Source of the DNA: Bacteroidales bacterium
GTDB lineage: Bacteria > Bacteroidota > Bacteroidia > Bacteroidales > VadinHA17
Length of the DNA stretch: 45,034 nucleotides
NCBI GenBank assembly: GCA_024763075.1
Contig: JANTGF010000029.1
Coordinates: 1 to 45,034 of the forward strand
Reading direction: 5' to 3'
Of the stretch, positions 26,319 to 34,679 are shown piece by piece. The position numbers were made by a program, and so were the translations under genes. Numbering within the stretch: position 1 is the stretch's first letter; every line of letters begins with the position of its first letter. Under the pieces are notes generated by a model that saw only the letters and a list, made by a program, of their open reading frames with translations, searched no databases and was not told the DNA's origin.

Positions 26319-26527
26319 GTTCACGAATGAAAAATGAAAAAGTTAATTGTACCGTAGATACAAAATATTTGTAGTTTACCAAGACATAAGTTGTACAAAA
26401 GTGCAGTAATTACGGCATGAATATGGTAGAAATTTAGAGATAAACGATGAATAAAAAAGTAAAAAGGCAGAAGACAGAAGAAATTTCGAATTTCGAATAG
26501 GGAATGATGGATGAGGGAGTGACCTAA

Positions 26528-26567
26528 GAGATGGAGAGATAGAGTGACGAAGAGGCGGAGAGTCAAG
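26528..26567. repeat. Degenerate octad repeat
   Basis: The stretch divides into GAGATGGA, GAGATAGA, GTGACGAA, GAGGCGGA and GAGTCAAG, an 8-base degenerate tandem repeat rich in purines on the plus strand. It is non-coding. Confidence 0.5.
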
Positions 26568-26696
26568 ATGCATCGCGTCTCTGATTAGCGGCCCGGTAAT
26601 GTTTTACCAGGAGATTAATGCCTAAATGCTCAAATGAGAGAATAAAAAAGTGCCCAGATTTACTTATCCGGTATCTCACTATTCAATGATCCATTT

Positions 26697-27070
26697 TCAT
26701 TCTTCTGTTAGCTTTTCAACGATAGCTATTAAATCCCTGGTGGGTTTTAAATAAGGAATAACTTTGTTTTTATCAAAATCAAATAAATCGTCATAATCAC
26801 CCTTTTGCCTCCATGTAAATAATTGCGAGTAAATTTTACCCTATTCGTTGGAAATAAGCCCAGTTTTTATGAAGTATTCTGAAAAATTTGATTGTACTCC
26901 AGTATGTGTAGCTGGTTTTAAATCTGATTTCAATAACAGTGCAGTAATAGCATAATATGCAGAATAATACAGGCGATTAATTGCCGAATTCTATTTATTT
27001 GAGCATCCTCCAATGTATCTTTTGCCCTTTTTAACCGGTAATTTATTAAATCTTGTTTCGAACTATTCAT
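26697..27070 (-). pseudogene. Decayed HEPN-domain protein (HepT-like)
   Basis: An ATG at 27070-27068 overlaps the end of the nucleotidyltransferase frame by four bases (ATGA), the usual layout of MNT/HEPN pairs. The first part reads MNSSKQDLINYRLKRAKDTLEDAQI. The frame then shifts near 26990-27000, and the next part reads NSAINRLYYSAYYAITALLLKSDLKPATHTGV, the HEPN core, up to LISNE where a TAG stop interrupts it. It continues GKIYSQLFTWRQKGDYDDLFDF to a final stop at 26699-26697. A frameshift (probably a small deletion before NSAI) plus a nonsense codon show that the gene is dead. In intact systems the HEPN protein is an RNase toxin neutralised, often by AMPylation, by the MNT partner. Confidence 0.75.
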
Positions 27071-27387
27071 TCCAATCTTATCCCTTCCTTCTCAATATTT
27101 TCAAAAAGTGGAGTGATGGAATATTTATTATACCATTCATTCTTTGAGTAAATTAACGGTGAAAATACTACTCCTGTTTCCAGTTCAATATTATAAAAGA
27201 TATCCATTATTTTGGTTTCATAATCAAATGGAATAGTTTTTTGATTTAATAATATTAACAAATCCCAATCTGAATTCATTGTATTGTCACCTCTGGCCCT
27301 TGAACCAAAAAGGTAAACTTCAGAATCAGGTTCAGTTTAATTAATAATGTTAACTATCTTATTTAAGAATTCATTCTTTTGTGTCAT
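27067..27387 (-). pseudogene. MNT-type nucleotidyltransferase antitoxin (MntA-like), interrupted by a stop codon
   Basis: From an ATG at 27387-27385 the frame reads MTQKNEFLNKIVNIIN, then a TAA stop (27339-27337), then in the same frame TEPDSEVYLFGSRARGDNTMNSDWDLLILL. This contains the complete nucleotidyltransferase signature GSRARG...SDWDLL, and the frame ends at 27067. The frame that starts at 27279 is only a remnant lacking the GSRARG motif, so it would be inactive. With the broken HEPN gene downstream and the ATGA overlap, this is a former type VII MntA/HepT-like toxin-antitoxin or cell-protection module. Confidence 0.75.
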
Positions 27388-27573
27388 AAAACAAGGGTGC
27401 AAAAACGAATGATGAAATGCAAAAATGATACAATGGTCAAAGAATCAAGAAACAAGATTCAAGGAGTCAGTGAAATGTTGACATTGAACAGTTAATCGTT
27501 GAAAGATGAACAAATATTTGTATTATCATAGCGACGGAATGCCTTCCGTCGAACACAAATCCATAAACAATTC
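27388..27573. repeat. Repeat-bearing spacer with heptads and a CGACGGAA hairpin
   Basis: The stretch AATGGTCAAAGAATCAAG (about 27432-27449) recurs near 26204-26221. CAAGAAA, CAAGATT and CAAGGAG heptads occupy 27446-27466. A perfect hairpin CGACGGAA-TGCC-TTCCGTCG lies at 27532-27551, just 3' of the GH29 gene end. A decayed relative, GCTACGGAGTACTTTCCATCG, is found near 26129-26149. In the minus direction the hairpin is followed by a mixed AT sequence rather than a clean U-tract. Confidence 0.55.
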
Positions 27574-28980
27574 CTATTGATTCGATATGAAATAGTAGAT
27601 GCTCAGATTTTTAATTTCCGGTTCTCCGATAGCATCTGTTATCCGCAAACGGATTTTATCTACCTTTACCGCAGGGAAAGTCCGGATAAATTTATGTCCG
27701 ATGCAGGTACCTTCCAGAATTCCCGCCCATTTTCCGCCTGACCTGCCTTCCAGGACAAACTTACGAATCCGTTGTCCCCTCTCAATTCCTTCCCGAATAG
27801 ATACCTGATTAATTCTTGTGGTAGTCGCAAATTTAATTTCAATTTTCCTGCCTTTACCTTCAGTAATGACAATCGGAGAACTGAACCGCCTTTCAATTTC
27901 AGCACCAAATTCCTTCAGCCTTTTCACATCCGGTGGAGGCAATAAACCAGTGGGATCAGGGGTTAATCCGAGAATTAAGGTGGAATTTCTCCCCACCGAT
28001 TTGTAATACATATCCACCAGGTTTGCCAAAGGAAAAATATGCTCTTCATCTCCTGGCTCCCAGAACCATTCATGACGACCATTAAATCCCCTAAGAGGAG
28101 CATCTGACATGGCAGGCATCCAGTATTTCCCATCAGGATCACCATGCTTTAGCAAAGCAAATTGATTTTTTACGATCTCCGGATAAAGCAAGCCATCCGT
28201 AGAAGGATAAGGAAATGTGCCCCAACAGGGATAGGGAACAGTTCCCGTTTCAGAACCTCCCCAACGCGCTTCAGCAAGCTGGGAGTTGTGGTAAAAGAGC
28301 GCATTGGGCTGATATTTTTTTACAATGGGTAAAACATCAGGGGCTCCGCGTTCAGGACTGTCAGCCCCGCCGTCAAACCAAATTTCAAATAAATCTCCAT
28401 AGCGGGTGCACAATTCCTTCACCATCTCTTCCACCATATGGTTATAATATGCTTGTCTGTTCTCCCTGAATTTGCCTTTTCCCTGAACTACAAAGTTATG
28501 CACACCAAAAAAGGAATTCCAGCGAATTCCAATGTAAAGTCCGGGTTTTATTCCATATTTCCGGCAGGAGTTCACAAAATCGAGGACAATATCTCCTTTT
28601 CCGTCCCTCCATTTTAGTGCCTTCAGGCAATATGGATTCACATCCGACTGGTATAGTGCAAATCCTGTTTCATGAGTAACCGTTAAAAGGGCAAATTTTG
28701 CGCCCATGGCCTTTGCAGTCTGTATCCACTGATCTGTATTCAGCTTATCGGGATTAAAAACCTGATAGTCAGGAACCGGAGAGATCCTTTCTCGTTGTTG
28801 ATTGTATTTCTTATTATCAAAAACATGCAAATCGTAATCAAAAAGGACTCCCATGGCGGCATTTTGCCAGGCAAGCTGAGCATTATTAGGGATTGGTATT
28901 GTATTATCAATCCCTGAAGACTGGGAAAAGATTATATTTCCTGTCACAAGAATAAATAAAAGAACATTTAGTATTTTCAT
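27574..28980 (-). CDS. GH29 alpha-L-fucosidase with C-terminal CBM32-like domain
   Basis: The start is set at 28980, where MKILNVLLFILVTGNIIFSQ makes a regular signal peptide; the upstream ATG adds only eight polar residues. The mature enzyme has LAWQNAAMGVLFDYDLHVF, FALLTVTHETGFALYQSDV and EIWFDGGADSP, with the nucleophile Asp203. GLYIGIRWNSFFGVHNF and DMYYKSVGRNSTLILGLTPDPTGLLP are typical GH29 blocks, and the wording is closer to the GH29-B-like branch than to the PA14-containing paralogue. After about residue 360 a discoidin-like module follows (RINQVSIREGIERGQRIRKFVLEG). It is alone on minus between the decayed toxin locus and divergent plus-strand genes. It should release terminal fucose, possibly with linkage preference different from the other GH29. 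Confidence 0.9.
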   Translation of the reverse strand: MKILNVLLFILVTGNIIFSQSSGIDNTIPIPNNAQLAWQNAAMGVLFDYDLHVFDNKKYNQQRERISPVPDYQVFNPDKLNTDQWIQTAKAMGAKFALLTVTHETGFALYQSDVNPYCLKALKWRDGKGDIVLDFVNSCRKYGIKPGLYIGIRWNSFFGVHNFVVQGKGKFRENRQAYYNHMVEEMVKELCTRYGDLFEIWFDGGADSPERGAPDVLPIVKKYQPNALFYHNSQLAEARWGGSETGTVPYPCWGTFPYPSTDGLLYPEIVKNQFALLKHGDPDGKYWMPAMSDAPLRGFNGRHEWFWEPGDEEHIFPLANLVDMYYKSVGRNSTLILGLTPDPTGLLPPPDVKRLKEFGAEIERRFSSPIVITEGKGRKIEIKFATTTRINQVSIREGIERGQRIRKFVLEGRSGGKWAGILEGTCIGHKFIRTFPAVKVDKIRLRITDAIGEPEIKNLSIYYFISNQ

Positions 28981-29215
28981 TTTACAAGAAGGCAATTTGG
29001 ACATTATTCATTCATTTTTCATCTAAAAATAGAATAATTCCTGAAATATTTGAAAAAAAAAGCCGGACTTCCTGTTTGGGAGTTATATATTAAAATTTAG
29101 AAAATCCGACAAATGCAAAAATAGCGCAAGCATTTGCATAAATAGTGCAAGTCTTTTGAAAAATATTGAGCTTATTTTGTATAAAAATCATTTATAAATC
29201 ACAAAACCTTCTATC
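28981..29215. promoter_or_regulatory. Divergent promoter region, GH29 / T9SS protein
   Basis: No gene is present. On the plus strand a pair of direct repeats (29115-29151) lies upstream of a TTTG (29155-29158) and a TATTTTG (29173-29179), a possible weak -33/-7 pair of Bacteroidota type with shorter spacing than usual. The side toward the GH29 gene shows no recognisable box. Confidence 0.4.
29115..29151 (+). promoter_or_regulatory. Direct repeats, 21-bp period, AAATAG core
   Basis: GCAAAAATAGCGCAAG (29115-29130) and GCATAAATAGTGCAAG (29136-29151) agree at 14 of 16 bases and start 21 bp apart, two helical turns. Tandem sites at this spacing are used by AraC-type and LytTR-type activators. They end about 64 bp before the start codon of the T9SS gene. 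A weaker pair with the same AAATAG core and the same spacing precedes the GH2 gene. Confidence 0.6.
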
Positions 29216-30898
29216 ATGAAAACAGTTTTTACTTTATTCATTATCTTTTTTATTTCAACCGGACTTTTTGCTCAAAAATTTGTACAGGAGTGGTATATTC
29301 CGCTTCCGGGACTGGCCAGCTCAGAAGCAACCGCCATCATGACAACTTCGGATAACCAAACACTCATTGCTGGTTATAGTAACACCAATTCAAGTGTTGG
29401 CTCTATGTTCTTTATGAAAACTGATACGGCAGGTAATGTGATCCGTACAAGCTTTTCCGAAGAGCAATTTGTCTGGACTTATCCCATGGCAAACAGGTTG
29501 ATGAAGGACATTGACAATAACTATGTTATGATAGGATATTATAGTTACTACCAAAAGACTTATTTTACCCGTTTATCTCCCGTTGGTGACATTCTGGATG
29601 CACATGTGAGCAATGATAACTATTGGGGAGGATACGATATGGAACAAACAACCGACAGCGGATTTCTTGTAAGTGTTTACAGTAATTGGGATCTTTCTTT
29701 ACGAAAATTAAATAATTCAGGTCTGGTTGAATGGGACACAACTTTTGCGGATACTGCTTCAGCTCCAATCCATGGAAGATTATACGGCATGGCTAAAGTT
29801 GATGATTCAACCTTTGTGGTTACAGGTATGCGCGATTATATCCCCGGTAGTTTAGAAGACCTGGATGTTCTAATGGCTAAAATTAGAGTCTGGGACGATT
29901 CGGTAAAAGTATTAAAATTAAAAATATTTCAACAAGACGGAGCCAACGAACAGGGATACGATATCCTGACCTTACCGGATGATGAGGGGTACATTATCTG
30001 TGGTGTGGGGGCTAACGAAAACAGCCCGAATAATACTGTTGGAGTAATTATGCGCACCGACACGGCCGGGAACCAAAAATGGAAGAAAACCTATTCGCGG
30101 GCCTTAAACTCAAACACTAGTTTTATAAGGATTTTATTGGATGATGATGAAAATATTTTGGTTTTGGCACAAACCTCAGCCGGATCCAATGATGTCAGCC
30201 TGCTTAAATATTCAACAGATGGAGAACTCCTTCAGAAAAAACATTTTGATTACGGGGGGAACGAAACAGCACACGACTTCACTATCGATCAGGACGGAAA
30301 AATATTCGTTGCCGTAGGCGCAAATGCCTTATTGTTAAAAGTCAAAGATATCTGTCCTTTAACTGCTCCCCGGGCCGCCCTCGAAGACACAACCCCTGAA
30401 ATGGGTGGCAATGTTGTTGTCCATGTTTTAAACACCAATGATGCCTGGAGCTATAATTTAATGCAAATTAAGGGTGAAAAAACACTGGGAACACTCCAGG
30501 GAAACGGAGATACGCTGGATTTCACGGCAGCCGGACTGACCATTGATGATGTGGCTGACGGACTTGTGGTTTCGGTGGTAGAACCAGGTGTGGATTGTAT
30601 TGAATATTCGGATACATTATTTATGGATTTTGCAAATGGTGTTGAAGATCTGCCTAAAAACCGTTTCCTGATTCAGCCCAATCCATTTCAGGACAACATC
30701 ACAGTTACATTTGATGATGAGAAAAATATGCCTTTTAGCATGAAGATTTTCAATATTAACGGATTATTGCTTCTTGAAAAAACAAATATTGTAAATCAAC
30801 AGGAGATCAATCTTAGCAGGCTTCCGGAAGGCATTTATTTTATCGGATTAAAAGATATGTCAGGCAGAATAATATATAAAAAGGTAGTAAAATACTGA
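29216..30898 (+). CDS. Secreted protein with T9SS type A sorting domain
   Basis: The 560-residue protein has a signal peptide (MKTVFTLFIIFFISTGLFAQ). A repeat-containing beta-propeller-like body follows at about 25-370 (units such as FFMKTDTAGNVIR, VGVIMRTDTAGNQKWKKTYS, VSLLKYSTDGELLQKKHFDYGG), then an Ig-like stretch (about 385-470). The last 80 residues, LIQPNPFQDNITVTF...SMKIFNINGLLLLEK...LSRLPEGIYFIGLKD...KKVVKY, are a Por secretion tail (type A CTD), so the protein should cross the outer membrane by type IX secretion and be surface-attached or released. The catalytic or binding role is unknown. It has its own upstream direct repeats and its own terminator, so it is a single-gene unit. 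Confidence 0.85.
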   Translation: MKTVFTLFIIFFISTGLFAQKFVQEWYIPLPGLASSEATAIMTTSDNQTLIAGYSNTNSSVGSMFFMKTDTAGNVIRTSFSEEQFVWTYPMANRLMKDIDNNYVMIGYYSYYQKTYFTRLSPVGDILDAHVSNDNYWGGYDMEQTTDSGFLVSVYSNWDLSLRKLNNSGLVEWDTTFADTASAPIHGRLYGMAKVDDSTFVVTGMRDYIPGSLEDLDVLMAKIRVWDDSVKVLKLKIFQQDGANEQGYDILTLPDDEGYIICGVGANENSPNNTVGVIMRTDTAGNQKWKKTYSRALNSNTSFIRILLDDDENILVLAQTSAGSNDVSLLKYSTDGELLQKKHFDYGGNETAHDFTIDQDGKIFVAVGANALLLKVKDICPLTAPRAALEDTTPEMGGNVVVHVLNTNDAWSYNLMQIKGEKTLGTLQGNGDTLDFTAAGLTIDDVADGLVVSVVEPGVDCIEYSDTLFMDFANGVEDLPKNRFLIQPNPFQDNITVTFDDEKNMPFSMKIFNINGLLLLEKTNIVNQQEINLSRLPEGIYFIGLKDMSGRIIYKKVVKY

Positions 30899-30922
30899 TC
30901 TGATTTTCTAACAGTAGCAAAT

Positions 30923-30958
30923 AAAAGACAGAGCTTCCCGTCAGGTTCTGTCTTTTTG
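30923..30958 (+). terminator. Intrinsic terminator after the T9SS gene
   Basis: Perfect 10-bp arms AAAAGACAGA and TCTGTCTTTT flank a 14-base loop and run into a T-tract, 25 bp after the stop codon. It is the clearest rho-independent terminator in the window; the loop region may add a few further pairs. Confidence 0.85.
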
Positions 30959-31133
30959 TAATATTAGAGACTTAAAAACTAATTGTTCGCGGGTTGAATA
31001 AGCAAAGCAATCATTTTAACAGGAATTTCCATAATTATTAAAAGAATTACTTTTACATTTGATATTTATTACCATGTTTCAATGATATAAAAATATAGTT
31101 CTAACCACATACCAAATAATAATCTCTACAGAT

Positions 31134-31988
31134 ATGAAATTCAGTTTAGCTATTACTGTATTCCTGTTATTTGCCACTGCAAACTTTGCGCAGAAACCGG
31201 ACACCATTTATCTATGGCCAGATAACGTACCAGGAGAAACAGAAGCAAAACACAAACCGGTACAGACTGCCAATACTAAAGGTAATGTAATTCGTTTAAC
31301 GGATATTACCAATCCTGCTATCATGGTTTTTAAACCGGAAAAAGGTATCAATACCGGTGTTGGTGTCATCATTTGTCCTGGCGGGGGTTATAGCATACTT
31401 GCTATAGATAAAGAAGGATATGAAATCGCTGCCTGGCTAAATGAGCTTGGTATCACTGCATTTGTGCTTCAATATCGTGTTCCTGATAATCAGGAAGGGG
31501 CCCTGAATGACATCCAACGGGCCATCCGGATTGTCAGAAACAGAGCCACGGAATGGAACCTGGACCCGGGAAAGTTGGGAGTAATGGGTTTCTCTGCAGG
31601 AGGAAGCTTATCTGCCCGGGCAAGCACCCTTTACACGAAAAAAACTTATCCTGATGTTGATATGGCTGACACCCTGTCCTGCCGGCCGGATTTTGCCATG
31701 CTTATTTATCCGGCTTACCTGGATAAAGGAGAAAACAAAAGCCTTACACCTGAATTGCTTGTTGATAAAAACACACCCCCAATGTTTCTTTTCCAGACTG
31801 CAGATGATACCTATGGAAACAGTTCTCTGGTAATGGCAACAGCCCTCCGGGATGCAGGTGTTCCGGTTGAGTTACATTTATTACCCCGGGGTGGACATGG
31901 TTACGGATTACGTTCGGGAAACACGGCAGCGGAAACCTGGCCTCATCTTGCAGAAATATGGCTGAGAAACTTGTACAACATGAAATAA
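31134..31988 (+). CDS. Secreted alpha/beta-hydrolase esterase (acetyl-esterase-like)
   Basis: The 284-residue protein has a signal peptide (MKFSLAITVFLLFATANFAQ), then IYLWPDNVPG, a phrase common in secreted Bacteroidota acetyl esterases. VGVIICPGGGYSILAIDKEGYEIAAWLNELGI supplies the oxyanion region, KLGVMGFSAGGSLSARAS the nucleophile Ser154, and LLPRGGHGYGLR the His255. The acid residue is probably in FLFQTADDTYGN. It should cleave O-acetyl or related esters from sugars, in line with the two larger esterases. It stands between a terminator and an ATPase remnant, in its own transcription unit. Confidence 0.85.
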   Translation: MKFSLAITVFLLFATANFAQKPDTIYLWPDNVPGETEAKHKPVQTANTKGNVIRLTDITNPAIMVFKPEKGINTGVGVIICPGGGYSILAIDKEGYEIAAWLNELGITAFVLQYRVPDNQEGALNDIQRAIRIVRNRATEWNLDPGKLGVMGFSAGGSLSARASTLYTKKTYPDVDMADTLSCRPDFAMLIYPAYLDKGENKSLTPELLVDKNTPPMFLFQTADDTYGNSSLVMATALRDAGVPVELHLLPRGGHGYGLRSGNTAAETWPHLAEIWLRNLYNMK

Positions 31989-32024
31989 TATTATACCTTT
32001 ACGTATAATACCAAGAGGTATAAA

Positions 32025-32380
32025 ATGGAAGAGTCTCCTTCTATAAATGATTCAACCGTCAGTTCCCGTTCCTTTACAAACATAGTGGATGAGTCGGGAA
32101 AGTTATATAACAAGCTAATTCAGGTTATAAATACTCCCATCATATCACCCCGGCGCTGGGGAAAATCATCACTGGTGGATAAAATTGTAAATAATATCAG
32201 CCAAAAAGAGAAAAGAATAAAAACCTTTATCCATGATGAAAAGCATTTGACAAGTGCAATTGTAACACAAAAATACTAACGCCCACCCGGAATATGAGTA
32301 AGAACAATAAGACCCTGGCAAACAACGATGTGATTCATGAGATTAACAGGAAATATGAATTACCGGATCCAGCTTTTTAA
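32025..32380 (+). pseudogene. Remnant of a P-loop AAA-type ATPase
   Basis: The frame 32025-32279 (84 residues) encodes NTPIISPRRWGKSSLVDKIV, a P-loop typical of the Bacteroidota/archaeal ATPase family of about 350-400 residues, but stops 35 residues after it, so Walker B and the rest are missing. A second short frame, 32294-32380, reads MSKNNKTLANNDVIHEINRKYELPDPAF; its I.E..RKYEL.DPAF pattern is like the region near the C-terminal end of the same family. I read the pair as the two ends of one gene that lost its middle, though the second piece is a weaker match. It would be non-functional. Confidence 0.5.
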
Positions 32381-32455
32381 TGTTGGTTCCGGAAACAATT
32401 TTTAAATACAGATGATAATTTAATTACAGGTTTTAAAATTAATTCATAAATAAAA

Positions 32456-34666
32456 ATGGCATTTTTCAAGAAAATATCCCTATCAAGCCAGGTCCTGATT
32501 GGTGTAATCTCCGGAATAATCCTTGGCCTTTTTTTTGGTGAAAAAGTAGCCTGGTTTTCCATTCCTGGTGACATATTTATTGGTTTACTGCAAATGACCG
32601 TACTTCCATACATCATGTTTACCCTGATCGTAAATATCGGTCGTTTATCATTTGAAACAGGTAAAAAAATAATCAGATACGGATTGATTTTTCTTCTTTT
32701 ATTGTTAGTCTTCGGACTGATTAGCCTGATTATTTTACCTATGGCTTTCCCGGTATGGGATAGCGGAAGTTTTTACAGCAGTGATTTTGTGATGCAATCT
32801 GTCCCCTTTGATTTTGTGAAGAATTTCATTCCTGCCAACCCTTTCGAGTCCTTAAGCAACAATATTGTTCCGGCCGTTGTACTGTTCAGTATTTTTGTGG
32901 GTCTTGGAGTAATGAACCTCCCCAATAAGGAATCCCTGCTGAAGCCTATGGATGTTTTGACTACCGGCCTGAATCAGGTCAATAAAATGATTGTAAAAAT
33001 AACTCCCATTGGCGTTTTCAGTATCGCTGTCGGTGTCGTCAGTAAATTAAGCTGGTCGGAATTAAGCCGTTTACAGGGATATCTGCTGATTTATCTGCTT
33101 GCAGCCGTACTTTTTACTTTTATTATTCTTCCGTATGTCATCTCTGTTTTTACGCCTTATTCACCCGGCACGGTATTCCGTATTACCCGCTCCACACTTA
33201 TTACCATTTTCGCAACAGGGAAAATAATCGTTGTTTATCCCCAGTTGATTGAGAATATCAAGGAGATACTACGCACCGAAGAGAGTGCCACCGAAAAATC
33301 GCAATCGGAAGTTGATATTATTATGCCGCTGGCCTATCCTTTCCCCAATCTTGGAACCTTAATGATTTTCATTTTTGTTCCTTTTGCAGGCTGGTACACC
33401 GGGAAAGTTTTAGCTCCGGGTGACTACCCCTTATTTCTGAGTTCCACTCTGTTAAGCAGTTTTGTAGCACCCATCACCGGTCTGCCTTTCAGTCTGGATA
33501 TTTTGAAAATTCCCCAGGAAACCTTTCAGTTATTTGTGGTATCTACGGTACTGACGGACCGGATAAGGGTGGTTCTGGGTGCTTTTCATCTGATTACCCT
33601 AACTCTTTTGACCATTACTGCAGGAGCTGGCCTTCTAAAACTGAACAAAAAAAAACTAATCCAGGGGCTATTCGTTATTACGCTGACCAGCAGCCTGTCT
33701 ATTTTTGGATTGAACCTGTTTCTGAAAAAAAGTATGCAGAACATTCCCTCCAACAAGGAAATTATCAATAGTTTTACTTTTATCAGCCCTCAGCAGCCTT
33801 ACAAAGTTTTAAGCAAATCCGGACGAAATCCTGTCAGAAAAAGAAGGGGAGAAAATACCCTGAGCAGAATTAAAAGAAGCGGGAAAATCAGGGTTGGTTT
33901 TTACCGTAATTCCATGCCTTTTGCCTTTTTAAATAGCGACAGTTTGCTGGTAGGATATGGTATTGATCTTGCCCATCAGCTTGCTGCAGACCTTGGTGTA
34001 AGCATCGATTTTGTACCTGTTGAGAGCGGAAAGTTAATTGATGAGATGAAACAGGATTATTTTGATATCGTGATGTCAGATATTTTTATTTCCAGTAAGT
34101 ATGCAGAAGAACTAGAGCTTTCCAAACCCTATTTAAATGTCTCCCTTGCATTATTAATATCGAAAGAGAACCATAATTTTGATGATTTCAGCAGTGCATC
34201 TGAACTTGACACGTTTACTATTTCCTATATTGTAAGAAAAGAGATTGCTGAAGAGTTTCTGTCCTTCCTTCCAAATGGTGGCTCCAGGCCTATTTCAGAT
34301 ATCAGCGAATTTCTAAACCAGGATAATAATGATACTATACAGTTGGATGCATATTTAACAAGCGCAGAACGGGCGTCTGCCTTAACTGTTTTTCATCCTG
34401 ACTATAAAGTGGTAAATCCTTTGCCCTACCATATTAATAATGCTTTGGTATTCCCGATTTCCAGGGATGATGTCTGGAACCGGTACATTGACAAGTGGAT
34501 TGATTTCAGAACCAAAGACGGCAGCTTTCAACGGGTCTATGATCAATGGATTTTAGGTCATAAATACGAAGATAAACAAGCGTCCTGGAGCTTTTATGAA
34601 AATGTTATAAAGGATAAATGGTTGTTTAAGAATAAACCAGTCCAAGATAAAAATGCAAAGAACTAG
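32456..34666 (+). CDS. Dicarboxylate/amino-acid symporter (DAACS) fused to a family-3 solute-binding domain
   Basis: The 736-residue protein has a GltP/DctA-like N-terminal transporter (about 1-425), with SQVLIGVISGIILGLFFG, LLQMTVLPYIMFTLIVNIGRL, IVPAVVLFSIFVGLGVM and a TPIGVFSIAVGVV helix. A linker (about 425-472) follows, then a complete family-3 solute-binding domain (about 473-715): LSRIKRSGKIRVGFYRNSMPFAFLNSDSLLVGYGIDLAHQLAADLG and later DIVMSDIFISSKYAEELELSKPYL. Membrane topology should place this domain in the periplasm so that it delivers a ligand to the carrier. The substrate is unknown; amino acids or organic acids are typical for both halves. The carrier core differs from standard DctA/GltP motifs in places, so coupling ion and specificity need tests. 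No sign of frameshift at the fusion point. Confidence 0.85.
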   Translation: MAFFKKISLSSQVLIGVISGIILGLFFGEKVAWFSIPGDIFIGLLQMTVLPYIMFTLIVNIGRLSFETGKKIIRYGLIFLLLLLVFGLISLIILPMAFPVWDSGSFYSSDFVMQSVPFDFVKNFIPANPFESLSNNIVPAVVLFSIFVGLGVMNLPNKESLLKPMDVLTTGLNQVNKMIVKITPIGVFSIAVGVVSKLSWSELSRLQGYLLIYLLAAVLFTFIILPYVISVFTPYSPGTVFRITRSTLITIFATGKIIVVYPQLIENIKEILRTEESATEKSQSEVDIIMPLAYPFPNLGTLMIFIFVPFAGWYTGKVLAPGDYPLFLSSTLLSSFVAPITGLPFSLDILKIPQETFQLFVVSTVLTDRIRVVLGAFHLITLTLLTITAGAGLLKLNKKKLIQGLFVITLTSSLSIFGLNLFLKKSMQNIPSNKEIINSFTFISPQQPYKVLSKSGRNPVRKRRGENTLSRIKRSGKIRVGFYRNSMPFAFLNSDSLLVGYGIDLAHQLAADLGVSIDFVPVESGKLIDEMKQDYFDIVMSDIFISSKYAEELELSKPYLNVSLALLISKENHNFDDFSSASELDTFTISYIVRKEIAEEFLSFLPNGGSRPISDISEFLNQDNNDTIQLDAYLTSAERASALTVFHPDYKVVNPLPYHINNALVFPISRDDVWNRYIDKWIDFRTKDGSFQRVYDQWILGHKYEDKQASWSFYENVIKDKWLFKNKPVQDKNAKN

Positions 34667-34679
34667 CAAGGTAATTTTC

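Larger units (their letters stand above)
25906..26696. other. Repeat-rich intergenic region upstream of the long minus train
   Basis: No gene is supported. The first 120 bp should hold the promoter of the minus train, although no textbook TAnnTTTG box stands out. The rest contains CAAGNNN heptad repeats (26048-26068, 26153-26180, 26218-26231), a palindrome ATTAACGTTAAT (about 26090-26101), a CTGAC/GTCAG hairpin (26296-26318) and an 8-base degenerate repeat (26528-26567). Minus frames of 65-81 codons across 26321-26573 encode simple-sequence text (SLHLLGHSLIHHSLF) and are artefacts of the repeats. Confidence 0.6.

Noticed and set aside
26321-26573. Two overlapping minus-strand frames of 65-81 codons
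   Set aside because: They read simple-sequence text produced by the repeats and have no homology-like pattern.
27067-27279. The 70-codon frame as an intact small gene
   Set aside because: It is the tail of a nucleotidyltransferase whose GSRARG motif lies upstream, beyond an in-frame stop; it is treated as part of a pseudogene.
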